Shown: positions 46,101-54,740 of the stretch, one piece after another
Layout of the letters: every line of letters begins with the position of its first letter
How positions within the stretch are numbered: the stretch's first letter is position 1
Origin: Lachnospiraceae bacterium P6B14
GTDB taxonomy: Bacteria; Bacillota; Clostridia; Lachnospirales; Lachnospiraceae
Assembly (NCBI GenBank): GCA_000687695.1
Contig: JHWZ01000001.1
Span: 186,001-250,000 of the forward strand
Reading direction: 5' to 3'
DNA length: 64,000 nucleotides
Made by a program: the position numbers and the translations under genes
The notes under the pieces: generated by a model
Databases searched by the model: none
Seen by the model: the letters and a program-made list of their open reading frames with translations, nothing else
What the model was told of the DNA's origin: nothing

Positions 46101-46368
46101 GACCGTGTGTATCCCAGCCTGCTTTTCTCGGAACCTTGTAGCCCTTCATAGTGCGATATCTCGGGATCATATCCTTGATAACACGTGTAAGGACGTGGCC
46201 GATATGCGGCTTTCCGTTGGCGGTCGGCGGTCCGTCATAGAACATATAAGATGGCGCACCCTCACGGAGCTCGATACTCTTTTTGAAGATGTCGTTATCT
46301 CGCCAGAAATCCTCGATCTCTTTCTCTCTCTCGACGAAGTTCATATCCGTCGTGACTTTCTTGTACAT
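43198..46368 (-). CDS. ileS: Isoleucyl-tRNA synthetase, type-2-like
   Basis: Charges tRNA-Ile, 1056 aa. The class I signatures are GPPTANGKPHIGHVLTR (HIGH) and KMSKSKGN. These forms (PTANGKPHIGH; KSKGN rather than KSLGN), together with the length and the C-terminal domain, resemble type 2 (eukaryote-like) enzymes rather than the common type 1. Type 2 enzymes are known to be poorly inhibited by mupirocin; that is inference here. Cysteine pairs WECEECGE and CTCPKCGK suggest a bound zinc. GGAGGAATAACTG precedes the ATG. No T-box is seen upstream. Confidence 0.95.
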   Translation of the reverse strand: MYKKVTTDMNFVEREKEIEDFWRDNDIFKKSIELREGAPSYMFYDGPPTANGKPHIGHVLTRVIKDMIPRYRTMKGYKVPRKAGWDTHGLPVELEVEKLLGLDGKEQIEEYGLDPFINKCKESVWKYKGMWEEFSDVVGFWADMENPYVTYHDDFIESEWWALKEIWDKGLLYKGFKIVPYCPRCGTPLSSHEVAQGYKNVKERSAIVRFKVVGEDAYFLAWTTTPWTLPSNVALCVNPDETYVKVKAIDGFTYYMAEALLDTVLSTLTEKFDANADGSAYEVLESYKGTDLERKEYEPLFDFVKPTCEKQHKKGHYITCDSYVTMTDGTGIVHIAPAFGEDDAKVGRNYDLPFVQFVDDKGNLTEETPYAGTFVKDADPMVLKDLDIAGLLFSAPKFEHDYPFCWRCDTPLIYYARESWYIEMTKVKDNLIKNNNTINWIPESIGTGRFGDWLENIQDWAVSRNRYWGTPLNIWECEECGEQISIGSRAELAEKSGDPKAAEVELHRPYIDEVTCTCPKCGKTMRRVPEVIDCWFDSGAMPFAQHHYPFENKELFEQQFPAQFISEAVDQTRGWFYSLLAESTLLFDKAPYENVIVLGHVQDENGQKMSKSKGNAVDPMEALKTYGADAIRWYFYINSAPWLPNRFHGKAVTEGQRKFMGTLWNTYAFFVLYANIDDFDATKYELDYDSLAVIDKWLLSRLNSTVKEVDENLENYRIPETAKALTAFVEEMSNWYVRRCRDRFWAKGMEQDKINAYMTLYTALVTISKAAAPMIPFMTESIYQNLVRGLDKNAPESIHLCDFPKVNEDHIDTELEKKMDELLQIVVLGRAARNTANIKNRQPIGKIYVKADGELDAFYTDIIADELNVKEVVLTDDVADFTDYTIKPNFKTLGKRFGGKINQVKDLLLALDGNEAMAMLNERNEVKITLEGLDEFISRDDLVIESKQMDSFVSETDRGITVVIDTNLTDELIEEGFVREIISKVQTMRKEADYEVMDHIRIYVDKNDKIRDIFTANEEAIKHDTLADEIVYGQTGGTAKEWKINGEAVTLGTERL

Positions 46369-46401
46369 CAGTTATTCCTCCCTGTGAACATAAGTAGATA
46401 T

Positions 46402-46430
46402 ATTTTAGCAAAAATACGCCGATTTGTCAA
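46402..46430 (-). promoter_or_regulatory. ileS promoter
   Basis: TTGACA (46430-46425) and TAAAAT (46407-46402) with a 17-bp spacer, minus strand. It starts 5 bp beyond the stop of the KtrA-type gene and leaves a leader of about 25 nt, too short for a T-box. Confidence 0.8.
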
Positions 46431-46434
46431 ATGA

Positions 46435-47076
46435 CTAGCCGATCTTTAAGTCTTTCTTTTCTGCAACGATCAAAAGAATGCAGGTCTCGGAAAAGATTTT
46501 ATTCGGATCAACGAACTCCCAGTGATGCCCCTTTTCTTTGACTGCAACTACGTTCAAACTGTAGTTTTTGCGGAGATCGAGTTCTCTTAAACTTTTTCCT
46601 ACCCATTCTTTTTTGATATCCATCTCTATCATATACATGTTTGAATCGAGCTCGAAAAAATCCCTGAACGAGCTTGACAACAGTATGCTTGCAGACCTCA
46701 GTCCACCCTCTCCCTCCGGATCCAGGATCTTGTCCACACCGATTTTTTTGAGGATCGAAGACATACGATCGTTTGATGACTTGGCAACGACCACCGGGAC
46801 CTTTTGATCCTTGGCTACTGCCACGCACATGATTGACGCGGCAAGATTGCTCCCCATGGCAGCGACAACAATATCCATGTTGTTTAACTCCAGTGCCATA
46901 ACCTCATCCTCGTTTTCCAGATTGGCACATATCGCAGCCGTACACTTGGAAGCTATCTCATTAACAACGTTCTCATCCCTATCCACGGCAAGTACGTCTG
47001 CGCCCATCCTGTAAAGGTTTTCGGCGAGACTTCTTCCATACTTACCAAGCCCTAAAACAGCAACTGATTTTTTCAT
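46435..47076 (-). CDS. Potassium uptake regulatory protein, KtrA/TrkA type
   Basis: Cytoplasmic gating ring subunit, 213 aa. The N-terminal RCK domain has the dinucleotide-binding VAVLGLGKYGRSLAENL and an acidic residue at the end of strand 2 (LAVDRDE). The C-terminal TrkA-C domain follows (KSLRELDLRKNYSLNVVAVK). The start at 47076 follows GGAGGAGAAT; codons upstream lie in the hairpin region. Its membrane partner is the TrkH-like gene just upstream. Confidence 0.9.
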   Translation of the reverse strand: MKKSVAVLGLGKYGRSLAENLYRMGADVLAVDRDENVVNEIASKCTAAICANLENEDEVMALELNNMDIVVAAMGSNLAASIMCVAVAKDQKVPVVVAKSSNDRMSSILKKIGVDKILDPEGEGGLRSASILLSSSFRDFFELDSNMYMIEMDIKKEWVGKSLRELDLRKNYSLNVVAVKEKGHHWEFVDPNKIFSETCILLIVAEKKDLKIG

Positions 47077-47089
47077 ATTCTCCTCCATT

Positions 47090-47213
47090 CCGGAGCGTAG
47101 CGACGGAGTGGCGACGAGAACATCCAGTTCTCGTCTGCCATCAGTGGCTATTTGTGACGCTCCGGCACAAATAGCCGTGTGAAAAATCAGCATATCAGTG
47201 TGATTTTTCACAC
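47090..47213 (-). repeat. Hairpin cluster between the two potassium-uptake genes (element D)
   Basis: Stems include the 9-bp CCGGAGCGT (47090-47098, 47157-47165), GACGAGAA (47113-47120, 47128-47135), the perfect 11-bp GGCTATTTGTG (47146-47156, 47166-47176) and the perfect 13-bp GTGTGAAAAATCA (47177-47189, 47201-47213). The first and third compete for partners, so more than one fold is possible. It fills the 157-bp gap between the channel and the ring-subunit genes. Confidence 0.85.
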
Positions 47214-47233
47214 TATCCTCCTTGACGAGCACA

Positions 47234-48601
47234 CTATCCTACCGTAAAGTTTCCTTCTGCATGCTGTATTTTTTTATTGTATCTGTTATTCTTTGAGAAG
47301 AAAAATGCCATGGAGATCGGACCTATCCTTCCCAGATACATTGATACTATTATTATCACTCTTCCCCACATATCCAAAGTAGGTGTTATATTTCTCGAAA
47401 GCCCTACCGTACCGAGCGCGCTGACCGCCTCATACGAAGCGTCAGTAAGGCCAAGTCCTCTCGTTAATAATAATAAAATAACAACAAACAATGTAAGCGC
47501 ACTTACAAGTACGATTGCGGATGCTTTTTTCATCATTTCCGCAGTTACTTTTTTATTAAAAATAACATCTTCTTTTCTTCCTCTGATATAAGAAAATGCA
47601 TTCATGAAAAACAGAAATGCAGTTACTGTTTTGATACCTCCGGCGGTACCTACGGGAGAACCTCCTATAAACATCAGTACTCCACCGATAACACAGGATG
47701 CGTCCGTGAGTCCGTCCTGCGGAACTGATGCAAAACCCGCCGTTCGATAGGTGATCGATTGAAAAAGACTGTTTGTTATCTTCCCGGGGAGGCTCATGTT
47801 TCCGATAGTCGCCGGATTGTCATACTCGATAACAAAAAATGTCACTGCTCCAAACAGTATCAAAAATACAGTCGCTACCAAAACCAGCTTACTGTGCTCC
47901 GATAAATGAGATATTATTTGAGTAGGACTATACCTCTGATGGATCCCGACGATCAATGTGTCTGCGATATCAAACCAGACCACGAAGCCCAGCCCTCCCA
48001 GAATTATAAGTATCATGGTGACTGTCATGACAAGCGATGAGTCACGATAGCCTATCATACTGTTTGATCCCGCGATATCCATACCCGCATTACAAAAAGC
48101 CGATACCGACTGAAATACGGATGCCCAGATACCCTTAGCCACACCGAGTACCGGGATAAAATGTATGGAAAAAAGCATCGCTCCGATACCCTCGGTGATA
48201 AACACTCCCTTAAAAATACGCTTGAGGAAAAAGAGTATCTCTTTATTCTTGTCGATATTAAGAGAGTCCTTCAGCAGCAGCCTTTCACCGAGTGAGAACT
48301 TTTTTCTGGTCATCATCATGATCATGGAAGTGACGGCTACCACTCCGAGCCCTCCTATCTGGACTAACACAAGTATGACCGCCTGCCCGAACTCGCTCCA
48401 GTAAGTACATGTATCCACGACAGTGAGCCCCGTTACGCAAACCGATGTGGTCGATGTAAAAAGCGCCGTCAGGACTCCTGCAGATCTTCCCTGTACAGTC
48501 GCTACCGGGAACATCAGCAAAAACATCCCGATCAATATGACGATCAGAAAGCTCAATGGTATAAGCTTAACCGGAGAAAAACGTATTTTTCTTTCATTCA
48601 T
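47234..48601 (-). CDS. Potassium uptake membrane protein, KtrB/TrkH type
   Basis: Membrane subunit of a K+ or Na+/K+ uptake system, 455 aa. The four pseudo-repeats of the superfamily are visible through their filter segments: TSTTSVCVTGLTVVDT, SAFCNAGMDI, YRTAGFASVPQDG and ALGTVGLSRNIT. About eight to ten helices. The ATG at 48601 is chosen over a longer frame because AAGGGG lies 9 nt upstream and the promoter fits. The ring subunit follows downstream. Ion selectivity cannot be read. Confidence 0.9.
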   Translation of the reverse strand: MNERKIRFSPVKLIPLSFLIVILIGMFLLMFPVATVQGRSAGVLTALFTSTTSVCVTGLTVVDTCTYWSEFGQAVILVLVQIGGLGVVAVTSMIMMMTRKKFSLGERLLLKDSLNIDKNKEILFFLKRIFKGVFITEGIGAMLFSIHFIPVLGVAKGIWASVFQSVSAFCNAGMDIAGSNSMIGYRDSSLVMTVTMILIILGGLGFVVWFDIADTLIVGIHQRYSPTQIISHLSEHSKLVLVATVFLILFGAVTFFVIEYDNPATIGNMSLPGKITNSLFQSITYRTAGFASVPQDGLTDASCVIGGVLMFIGGSPVGTAGGIKTVTAFLFFMNAFSYIRGRKEDVIFNKKVTAEMMKKASAIVLVSALTLFVVILLLLTRGLGLTDASYEAVSALGTVGLSRNITPTLDMWGRVIIIVSMYLGRIGPISMAFFFSKNNRYNKKIQHAEGNFTVG

Positions 48602-48650
48602 CTGTGCTTTCCCCTTCCTGATACATTTGTATTCAACCAACCAACTTCTG

Positions 48651-48679
48651 ATTATACCCTATCAAGTCACAATAATCAA
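48651..48679 (-). promoter_or_regulatory. Promoter of the potassium-uptake operon
   Basis: TTGATT (48679-48674) and TATAAT (48656-48651) with a 17-bp spacer, minus strand. The -35 lies in the left arm of the inverted repeat at 48672-48708. Confidence 0.75.
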
Positions 48680-48708
48680 GAAAGAAAGGGATATTCTGTC
48701 TTGATTAT
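48672..48708. repeat. Inverted repeat between divergent promoters
   Basis: ATAATCAAGA (48672-48681) and its exact complement TCTTGATTAT (48699-48708). Each arm contains the -35 box of one of the two divergent promoters, so the symmetry may only reflect the promoters or may mark a shared operator. Confidence 0.7.
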
Positions 48709-48729
48709 GCGTATGAAATATGATATACT
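48701..48729 (+). promoter_or_regulatory. thyX promoter
   Basis: TTGATT (48701-48706) and TATACT (48724-48729) with a 17-bp spacer. The leader to the ATG holds a short CGGATGA/TCATCCG hairpin at 48751-48778. Confidence 0.75.
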
Positions 48730-48800
48730 TTTGAATCGTAGGATAGATTACGGATGAACTGCTGACATAGCTCATCCGGCATGAACGAGAGGAGATAAGG

Positions 48801-49451
48801 ATGCGAGTTATCAGCCCCGCCGTTGAGATCATCGATATGGATGATTATGACAGGATCATAAAAAAAATAGAGAAGATAGGACGCGTATGCTACAAATCAG
48901 AGGATAACATCTCCGATGGAACGGCAGAACGCTTTATCGGAAACATTTTGAAAAGAGGACACGAATCAGTTATTGAACATGAGGCGATCACAGTTCGTTT
49001 TGTCTGTGACAGAGGTGTCACTCACGAGATCGTGCGCCATCGTATCGCCAGCTACTCACAGGAGAGCACCAGATACTGCAACTATACAAGTGATAAGTTC
49101 GGCAACGAGATCACTGTGATCGATCTCGCAGGCGGATTTAACTACGACCTGAATAATCCTGATGACAAAAAGAAATACGATATCTGGACCAGATCGATGG
49201 AGGAAAGCGAGAAGGCTTACTTCGAAATGCTCGATGCAGGTGCTACTCCGCAGGAAGCCCGTTCGGTACTTCCCAACTCATTAAAGACCGAGATCGTTAT
49301 CACGATGAACATCCGCAGCTGGAGAAACTTCTTCCGCCTGCGTACCGAAAAGGCCGCACATCCTCAGATGAGAGAGGTTGCGAACATCGCACTGAAGGAG
49401 TTCAAGGATAAACTCCCGCTCTTCTTCAAGGATATAGAGCCGTACGAATAA
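48801..49451 (+). CDS. thyX: Flavin-dependent thymidylate synthase
   Basis: Makes dTMP from dUMP with methylenetetrahydrofolate and FAD. 216 aa. The ThyX signature RHRIASYSQESTRY is present, with the FAD/dUMP-binding ESVIEHEAITVRFVCDR upstream and SLKTEIVITMNIRSWRNFFR downstream. AGGAGATAAGG precedes the ATG. It stands alone between its promoter and a strong terminator. ThyX replaces ThyA in many anaerobes. Confidence 0.96.
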   Translation: MRVISPAVEIIDMDDYDRIIKKIEKIGRVCYKSEDNISDGTAERFIGNILKRGHESVIEHEAITVRFVCDRGVTHEIVRHRIASYSQESTRYCNYTSDKFGNEITVIDLAGGFNYDLNNPDDKKKYDIWTRSMEESEKAYFEMLDAGATPQEARSVLPNSLKTEIVITMNIRSWRNFFRLRTEKAAHPQMREVANIALKEFKDKLPLFFKDIEPYE

Positions 49452-49473
49452 AGAGTAAACAAGCCGGATGCAA

Positions 49474-49505
49474 AAGAGCCGCGATCAAATGCGATCGCGG
49501 CTCTT
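49474..49505 (+). terminator. Terminator after thyX
   Basis: AAGAGCCGCGATC pairs perfectly with GATCGCGGCTCTT over 13 bp around a 6-nt loop, with TATTATTTT behind. It may also serve the convergent chemoreceptor gene. Confidence 0.9.
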
Positions 49506-49527
49506 ATTATTTTATTGTTCAAATGCA

Positions 49528-51543
49528 TCACTCTGCAACGGCTTCGATATTCTCATCACCATTTGCATTAACCGTAGCCTTCAGATCCTGGATGCTTCTA
49601 AGCACATCATCGGTCTCGCCGGCGATCGTGTCGGAGTGAGTAGCTATATTCTGGAGTGTACGGTTTACCTCCTGAACAGCCTTGTTAACTTCCTCCTGTG
49701 AATCCTCGATCTGACTCAAGATACTGTTGATCGTCTCGACTGAAGCTGTCAACTCCTCAGCGGAAGCACCGAGATCCGAGCTGACCCTTGAGTAGTAGGA
49801 CGCGTCTCTGTCGTAATCATTAGCGAGTGTCTCCAGACCCTCGTAATCCTTCATAACCTTGCTGTCGATAAACTCGAGAATACCATTACTCTCACCGGAG
49901 AGCGCCTCTACTGAAGCGATCACCTTATCCGTAAGATCATTGACCTTGTCAATCTCGTTAGAAGTGCTCTGTGCCAAGGTACCGATCTCAGAAGCCACGA
50001 CTGCGAATCCCTTACCTGTCTCACCTGCTCTTGCAGCCTCGATGGAAGCATTCAATGCGAGAAGGTTTGTCTGGTTTGCGATAGCCTGTATCGACTGGGA
50101 TACACCGACGATCTCCTCGATGATCTTTGCACCCTCGATAGCCTTCTCCAGCTTCTCGCGGCTTTCCTTTGTGATCTCCATAGCGGAGTTTTTATTTCTG
50201 ATGATACTCGGAACCATCTCCTGTACATGACTCTGTATCTCATGTGCCTTTGAAGCCATCTCCTGAGCCTCTCTGGCCAAAGTATCAACGGCGATGCTAA
50301 CCTCATTACATGTGGTGCTGATATCCTCGATGGCATTCGTCTGAGTATCGACGTTTGCTCCTGTCTCCTCCATGGCAGCACTGATAGATGTGATATCCTC
50401 GTTCATATCACCGATCTTTTCATGAGCATCACTCATCATGCTCTCGATCAGGATCGACTCATCACGCGTCTTGTCCACAGTCATGAGGAACTTGTCTTTC
50501 ATAACTCCGATAAGGAATCGGATATTGTCAACCTCTTTTTTGCCCTCAAGAACACTCGCATCCTCAAGGATATTGTCAATAACGAACTTCTCCATCTCAC
50601 CGACAGGCTTAAGGTTCTTTTTAACAAGAACCAGCATGAGGAAGATAACGAGAGCAACTGTCACCGCAAACAGTCCTACACTTGCAATAAGCATGATATT
50701 TAACGGTGCCGAAACCGTATCGTACAGCGATGCTATACCAAATACCCAGTTACAAGCCGGAACCGTTCCTGTAGCAAAGTAAGTCTTCTTTCCATCGTAA
50801 TCAGTAGCAGTCGAAACCTCCGATCCCGGTGAACTGATCATCGGAGCAACATCCGGCATAACCTCCGCAACGGCTGTTGCAACCTCATCACCCGGCATCC
50901 ATGCAGCATTCGGATGGATGACATAGTTTCCTGCCGTATCTACAAGGAATCCGTATACATCTTCACCTGATGTTGCGGCATTTGTAATTTCCGTAATGGT
51001 GTCAAGCGTGTAATCCGCACCGATGACACCGAAAAGCTGATCATTGATATAAATAGGAGTAGCCACCGTAACGCACATACCGCCGATAAGCACGTCCATA
51101 TAAGGATCGGTAACTATAGTCCCCTTGGCTTCCTTCGCAGCGATATACCATCCTCGCGCGGTCGGATCGTAGCCCTCAGGCACCTCCGCATTCGGATCGA
51201 GCTGAAGATGATCCTTCGTCTCCTGTCCGATATAGATATTCAGAAGCTGATCACGTCCCGTTGCCGTAGATATAAGTATCTGTGACATATGCTCTCTGGT
51301 CGGCTTATCCTCACCGAGAGCCAGGATAGAATCTCTGATACCCTCCGTCATGGTCTTTTCTTTGGAAAGCCATGCGCTGATCTGCTCAGCATGAAGGTTT
51401 GCCTTTGCCTGCAGTCCCTCCTGCGCAGAGCTGTCCAGGTTTGCACCGGAAACCATAAGCATCGTCAATGAAAGCGCTATCATAGCGATGGCAACGACGA
51501 TAATGACTGTGCTTGTCAGTGTTCCTTTGATGGTCTTGAACAT
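49528..51543 (-). CDS. Methyl-accepting chemotaxis protein (dCACHE-type sensor)
   Basis: A 671-aa transmembrane chemoreceptor. A first helix ([20 protein letters not shown]) precedes an extracellular double-CACHE-like domain with [20 protein letters not shown] and [20 protein letters not shown], folds that bind small ligands such as amino acids. The second helix is near residues 280-305. The signalling tip is [20 protein letters not shown] then [20 protein letters not shown]. No clear HAMP follows the helix. The start at 51543 follows GGGGGAGAAATT. The ligand is unknown. Confidence 0.93.
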   Translation of the reverse strand: MFKTIKGTLTSTVIIVVAIAMIALSLTMLMVSGANLDSSAQEGLQAKANLHAEQISAWLSKEKTMTEGIRDSILALGEDKPTREHMSQILISTATGRDQLLNIYIGQETKDHLQLDPNAEVPEGYDPTARGWYIAAKEAKGTIVTDPYMDVLIGGMCVTVATPIYINDQLFGVIGADYTLDTITEITNAATSGEDVYGFLVDTAGNYVIHPNAAWMPGDEVATAVAEVMPDVAPMISSPGSEVSTATDYDGKKTYFATGTVPACNWVFGIASLYDTVSAPLNIMLIASVGLFAVTVALVIFLMLVLVKKNLKPVGEMEKFVIDNILEDASVLEGKKEVDNIRFLIGVMKDKFLMTVDKTRDESILIESMMSDAHEKIGDMNEDITSISAAMEETGANVDTQTNAIEDISTTCNEVSIAVDTLAREAQEMASKAHEIQSHVQEMVPSIIRNKNSAMEITKESREKLEKAIEGAKIIEEIVGVSQSIQAIANQTNLLALNASIEAARAGETGKGFAVVASEIGTLAQSTSNEIDKVNDLTDKVIASVEALSGESNGILEFIDSKVMKDYEGLETLANDYDRDASYYSRVSSDLGASAEELTASVETINSILSQIEDSQEEVNKAVQEVNRTLQNIATHSDTIAGETDDVLRSIQDLKATVNANGDENIEAVAE

Positions 51544-51607
51544 AATTTCTCCCCCTGTAATCAAGATAATAATGCACTTTACATTATATTACTTTTGCTT
51601 TCATACG

Positions 51608-52216
51608 TCAAGAATTTTCTATCATATCTCTCACGATCCTCCCGACACGCATGGATTCGGCGTATTCGTAGCATTTCTTCAGATTCTTCTTAGATGATTT
51701 CCTGTATGCCTGAAGTATCTCATCAAGCGTTTTTTCGTCGATAGAATCCCTGAACCTGATCGAATCCGCCACGCTTCTGTCGATATCATAGATCTTTATC
51801 GTCACCCCGTTTTTCACGTAGGACGTCATATGGTCCTCGTATCCGTTTTCAGAGAAATAGTGTCTTGAGACCGGAAAGTCCAGCTTCATACCACCTCTGT
51901 CGGTCCTTTTGGTGGCAACAAACAGCTTATCCGGCTCATTTTTCAAAAGCCCGTGATAAAAGCACGCACTCGGGCCACAGATCACAGCCTTCCCATTGGC
52001 CATGCTCGCCTCCAGATATTTGTAGTCCTTTGGCTTTTTGATATTCAAAAATGTCCCCCAGTAGTTTCCGTGAGACACCTTCTCGATATCCCCGTTTTCG
52101 AGAAGCTCCTTAATATGGATCGTTGAAACTCTGTTATCGATCAACGTCCGTGTCGGCAGATAGCCTCCTGCCTTTTCAAAAAGTGAGTAGATTTTTTCGT
52201 AAGTTCTTTTCAGCAT
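51608..52216 (-). CDS. AbiEi-like antitoxin (type IV TA family), orphan
   Basis: A 202-aa cytoplasmic protein. The N-terminal winged-helix part (YEKIYSLFEKAGGYLPTRTL; GDIEKVSHGNYW) and the C-terminal part (YDIDRSVADSIRFR; KTLDEILQAYRKS) match AbiEi antitoxins, which repress their own operon. The usual AbiEii nucleotidyltransferase toxin gene is not found next to it on either side. No clear AGGAGG; AAGAACTTACG lies upstream of the ATG. An isolated regulator is the likely role. Confidence 0.75.
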   Translation of the reverse strand: MLKRTYEKIYSLFEKAGGYLPTRTLIDNRVSTIHIKELLENGDIEKVSHGNYWGTFLNIKKPKDYKYLEASMANGKAVICGPSACFYHGLLKNEPDKLFVATKRTDRGGMKLDFPVSRHYFSENGYEDHMTSYVKNGVTIKIYDIDRSVADSIRFRDSIDEKTLDEILQAYRKSSKKNLKKCYEYAESMRVGRIVRDMIENS

Positions 52217-52313
52217 AAAAATGCACGCTCCTAACTCACACCACTTTTTAATCGCCCTTCTTCGATCGTCCCTACAGTATTATATTCCCTTCAATAACCC
52301 GGTACTCTAATTG

Positions 52314-54740
52314 TTACAATACCATAATGTACATATAGTACAACTTTTTGATGATGTTTACATCCTTATATACATGGCGGCAAATAATCTCATATACCTC
52401 CCGGAACCTGAATACCGACTGTTCCGTCAGATCGTCAGGGCCGAATGCCGCATGATATACCATTTCAACGTAGAACCGCATCACCTCTTCGGATACGCCC
52501 AGCGCCTCCGTGAGCTCACCGGTCAGCTCCTCCATCGACTGACCTGTATATCTCACTCCCCTGCTCGTAAAGAGCGGTGTGAGATGCCTGTGCGTCATGC
52601 GGATCCGCCTTCTCTTGTTCTTCATATCAGAGAGGTCCCTCTTGAACAGATACTTTCTGATCCGTCTCTGTCCCTCAGCCACGCCCGCTGCGATGGCCAG
52701 TATCAGAAGTATTATTAGGATGACACCGATGATATTCGAAGAATCCGCCTCATTACTGCCGAGTTCTCCTCCATCGAGTCCTTTCTCATCCTCTTCTTCC
52801 GGATCCTCGTTTCCGTCTATATCCTCAAACTCCATGCTCTCGCCCGGCTTCTCGGTAACCATAGGTGTAGGAGTCGCCAAGGCAGGTGACTTTCCTGCAT
52901 CCATGTATCCGCTGTCATAATTCTCTTCATTTCCGTACTGCTCGCCGTGTCCCGGAGTAACCTCCATAGTCACGAATCCATATCTGCGGTCATAGACCTC
53001 GATCCATGCATGTGCATCGTAGTCAGTTACGATTATCTCTTTTCCTTCACCTTCCTTCAGCTCCTCGGGGCTTACATACAGTCCCTCGACAAACCTTGTC
53101 GGGATCCCGATAGATCTTAACAGGATCGCTGCTGCAGAAGCATAATAAGTACAGTAGCCTTTCTTGCTTTCCTTAAGGAAGTACTCAACAGTATCCCTAC
53201 CCGAAGGAGTCTTGCCCGGCGTATCGGTATATACGGTATCGTGAGATATATAAGACTTCACCGCGCGAAGCACATCGCTGATATCACACTGCCCCTCATC
53301 GTACTGTTTGATAAGAGCCTCGTGTTGAGTTTTGAACTCATCGCAAACATCCTTCAGATCGTCAGGGATCTGCAGATAATATTTCTTGGCAAACTTTTCC
53401 AATGCGTTCATTTTTTCTTCGTATGTTGTCCAGAATACCGGATCGACCAGATCCTCAGATGGAGTGAGCAGCATTCTTCTGATAGCATACGGATAGGTAG
53501 TATAGTACTCCTCGTCATATTCCACGCCCGGAATCCTGGTTTTCAGCTCGCCGTCCTCGCTCGTTTGGAAGCCTGTAGTCGGCAGTACCGGTATCGCGTA
53601 TTTCCCGAATCCGAAGGCAATATTTCTCACATGAAGCTTGCCCATGGACCAGAGATTTTCAACACCGCTTCGTTCGTTATCACCGATATCATTTCTGAGC
53701 TGAACATGATACATATCAGGTGTTATTTTTTTCGAAGTAAGCGCTGCAAGATCCTGTTTGTACTCCGCATCTTCTTTATTTGATTTCCACTTATTATTCT
53801 CATAAACATTGGCCACAAAGCTCTTTAAATATAAGCCGTAGTTCATGTTCACATCACCGGATAATTTTAACAGTGTTTTTCCGGAGTGATTGATCTGAGC
53901 TTTGTTTCCGACCTTTCCGTAGTCTATCGCGGAAGCACCGAAATACGCGCTTATCCACTCGAACACCTCGTCGGGATCCCAGGTCGCCAAAGAAAGAATA
54001 GTGTTCTTTGTCTCAAGTAATTTTTCTTTATTTCTATCATATCTTGAAGGCGGAATAATAATGTATGAAACAAGTCCGCTGACAAGTCCGATACCGATAA
54101 GAATCAACGATAATTTCTGTCTGAGTTTTCTGTCTGCAGAGTTGGTTTTTAACTGTCTTGTTCCGATGATGGATATCAGTATTACAAGGTAAATAAATAC
54201 ATCTATAAATGCCCCTACTCTTCCGACAAAAAGAGGCACGATCATAAACGGTGCGGTGCAGATCATAAATACACTTGATTTTCTTCTTCTATAGAAAAAT
54301 GCACTGATGACCGCCACCATCAAAACTCCCACGATAACCAACACCAGGGTTGTCGAGAAGTTCACACTTATATCGTAACTTTCATAGGTAAGCAGTGAAA
54401 GATTGCTTCCGGTAAAGTTCATAAAAGCTTTTAAAAAGCTGTTTGTTATGGTGATGATTCCCTTTCCGAAATCTTCACCGAAACGTATACCTATAGCAAT
54501 ATAGAAAACAAGCAGGCCTCCTATACCGTAAAGCTTTCCGTGACGAATCGTCTCAAGCACCGAAAACAGCGCGTAAAAAAGTATGGAAGCTATCAAAAGG
54601 AAAACTAAAAACAGTGTACGGTTATATACAAGCTCAAGGCCCGCTGCCGTACAGGTGAGTGCGGAAGCTACACCCAGAAACACCATCATGATCTGGATGA
54701 CTTCCATTAAAGCATTGAATAACTTACTCGACTGCTTCAC
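52314..54740 (-). CDS. Membrane protein with transglutaminase-like domain
   Basis: A protein of about 808 aa. Six or more N-terminal helices (residues about 10-235) are followed by an extracytoplasmic region with a transglutaminase core: SKKGYCTYYASAAAILLRSI (Cys), DYDAHAWIEVY (His) and FVTMEVTPGHG, where the usual Asp is replaced by Glu. A low-complexity acidic linker, one more helix (NIIGVILIILLILAIAAGVA) and a basic C-terminal domain complete it. The start is uncertain: GTG at 54740 or 54752, or TTG at 54743. It overlaps the DUF58 gene, the usual MoxR-DUF58-transglutaminase order. Confidence 0.85.
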   Translation of the reverse strand: MKQSSKLFNALMEVIQIMMVFLGVASALTCTAAGLELVYNRTLFLVFLLIASILFYALFSVLETIRHGKLYGIGGLLVFYIAIGIRFGEDFGKGIITITNSFLKAFMNFTGSNLSLLTYESYDISVNFSTTLVLVIVGVLMVAVISAFFYRRRKSSVFMICTAPFMIVPLFVGRVGAFIDVFIYLVILISIIGTRQLKTNSADRKLRQKLSLILIGIGLVSGLVSYIIIPPSRYDRNKEKLLETKNTILSLATWDPDEVFEWISAYFGASAIDYGKVGNKAQINHSGKTLLKLSGDVNMNYGLYLKSFVANVYENNKWKSNKEDAEYKQDLAALTSKKITPDMYHVQLRNDIGDNERSGVENLWSMGKLHVRNIAFGFGKYAIPVLPTTGFQTSEDGELKTRIPGVEYDEEYYTTYPYAIRRMLLTPSEDLVDPVFWTTYEEKMNALEKFAKKYYLQIPDDLKDVCDEFKTQHEALIKQYDEGQCDISDVLRAVKSYISHDTVYTDTPGKTPSGRDTVEYFLKESKKGYCTYYASAAAILLRSIGIPTRFVEGLYVSPEELKEGEGKEIIVTDYDAHAWIEVYDRRYGFVTMEVTPGHGEQYGNEENYDSGYMDAGKSPALATPTPMVTEKPGESMEFEDIDGNEDPEEEDEKGLDGGELGSNEADSSNIIGVILIILLILAIAAGVAEGQRRIRKYLFKRDLSDMKNKRRRIRMTHRHLTPLFTSRGVRYTGQSMEELTGELTEALGVSEEVMRFYVEMVYHAAFGPDDLTEQSVFRFREVYEIICRHVYKDVNIIKKLYYMYIMVL

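Noticed and set aside
46369-46434. T-box leader before ileS
   Set aside because: The promoter leaves only about 25 nt of leader and no specifier or T-box sequence is present.
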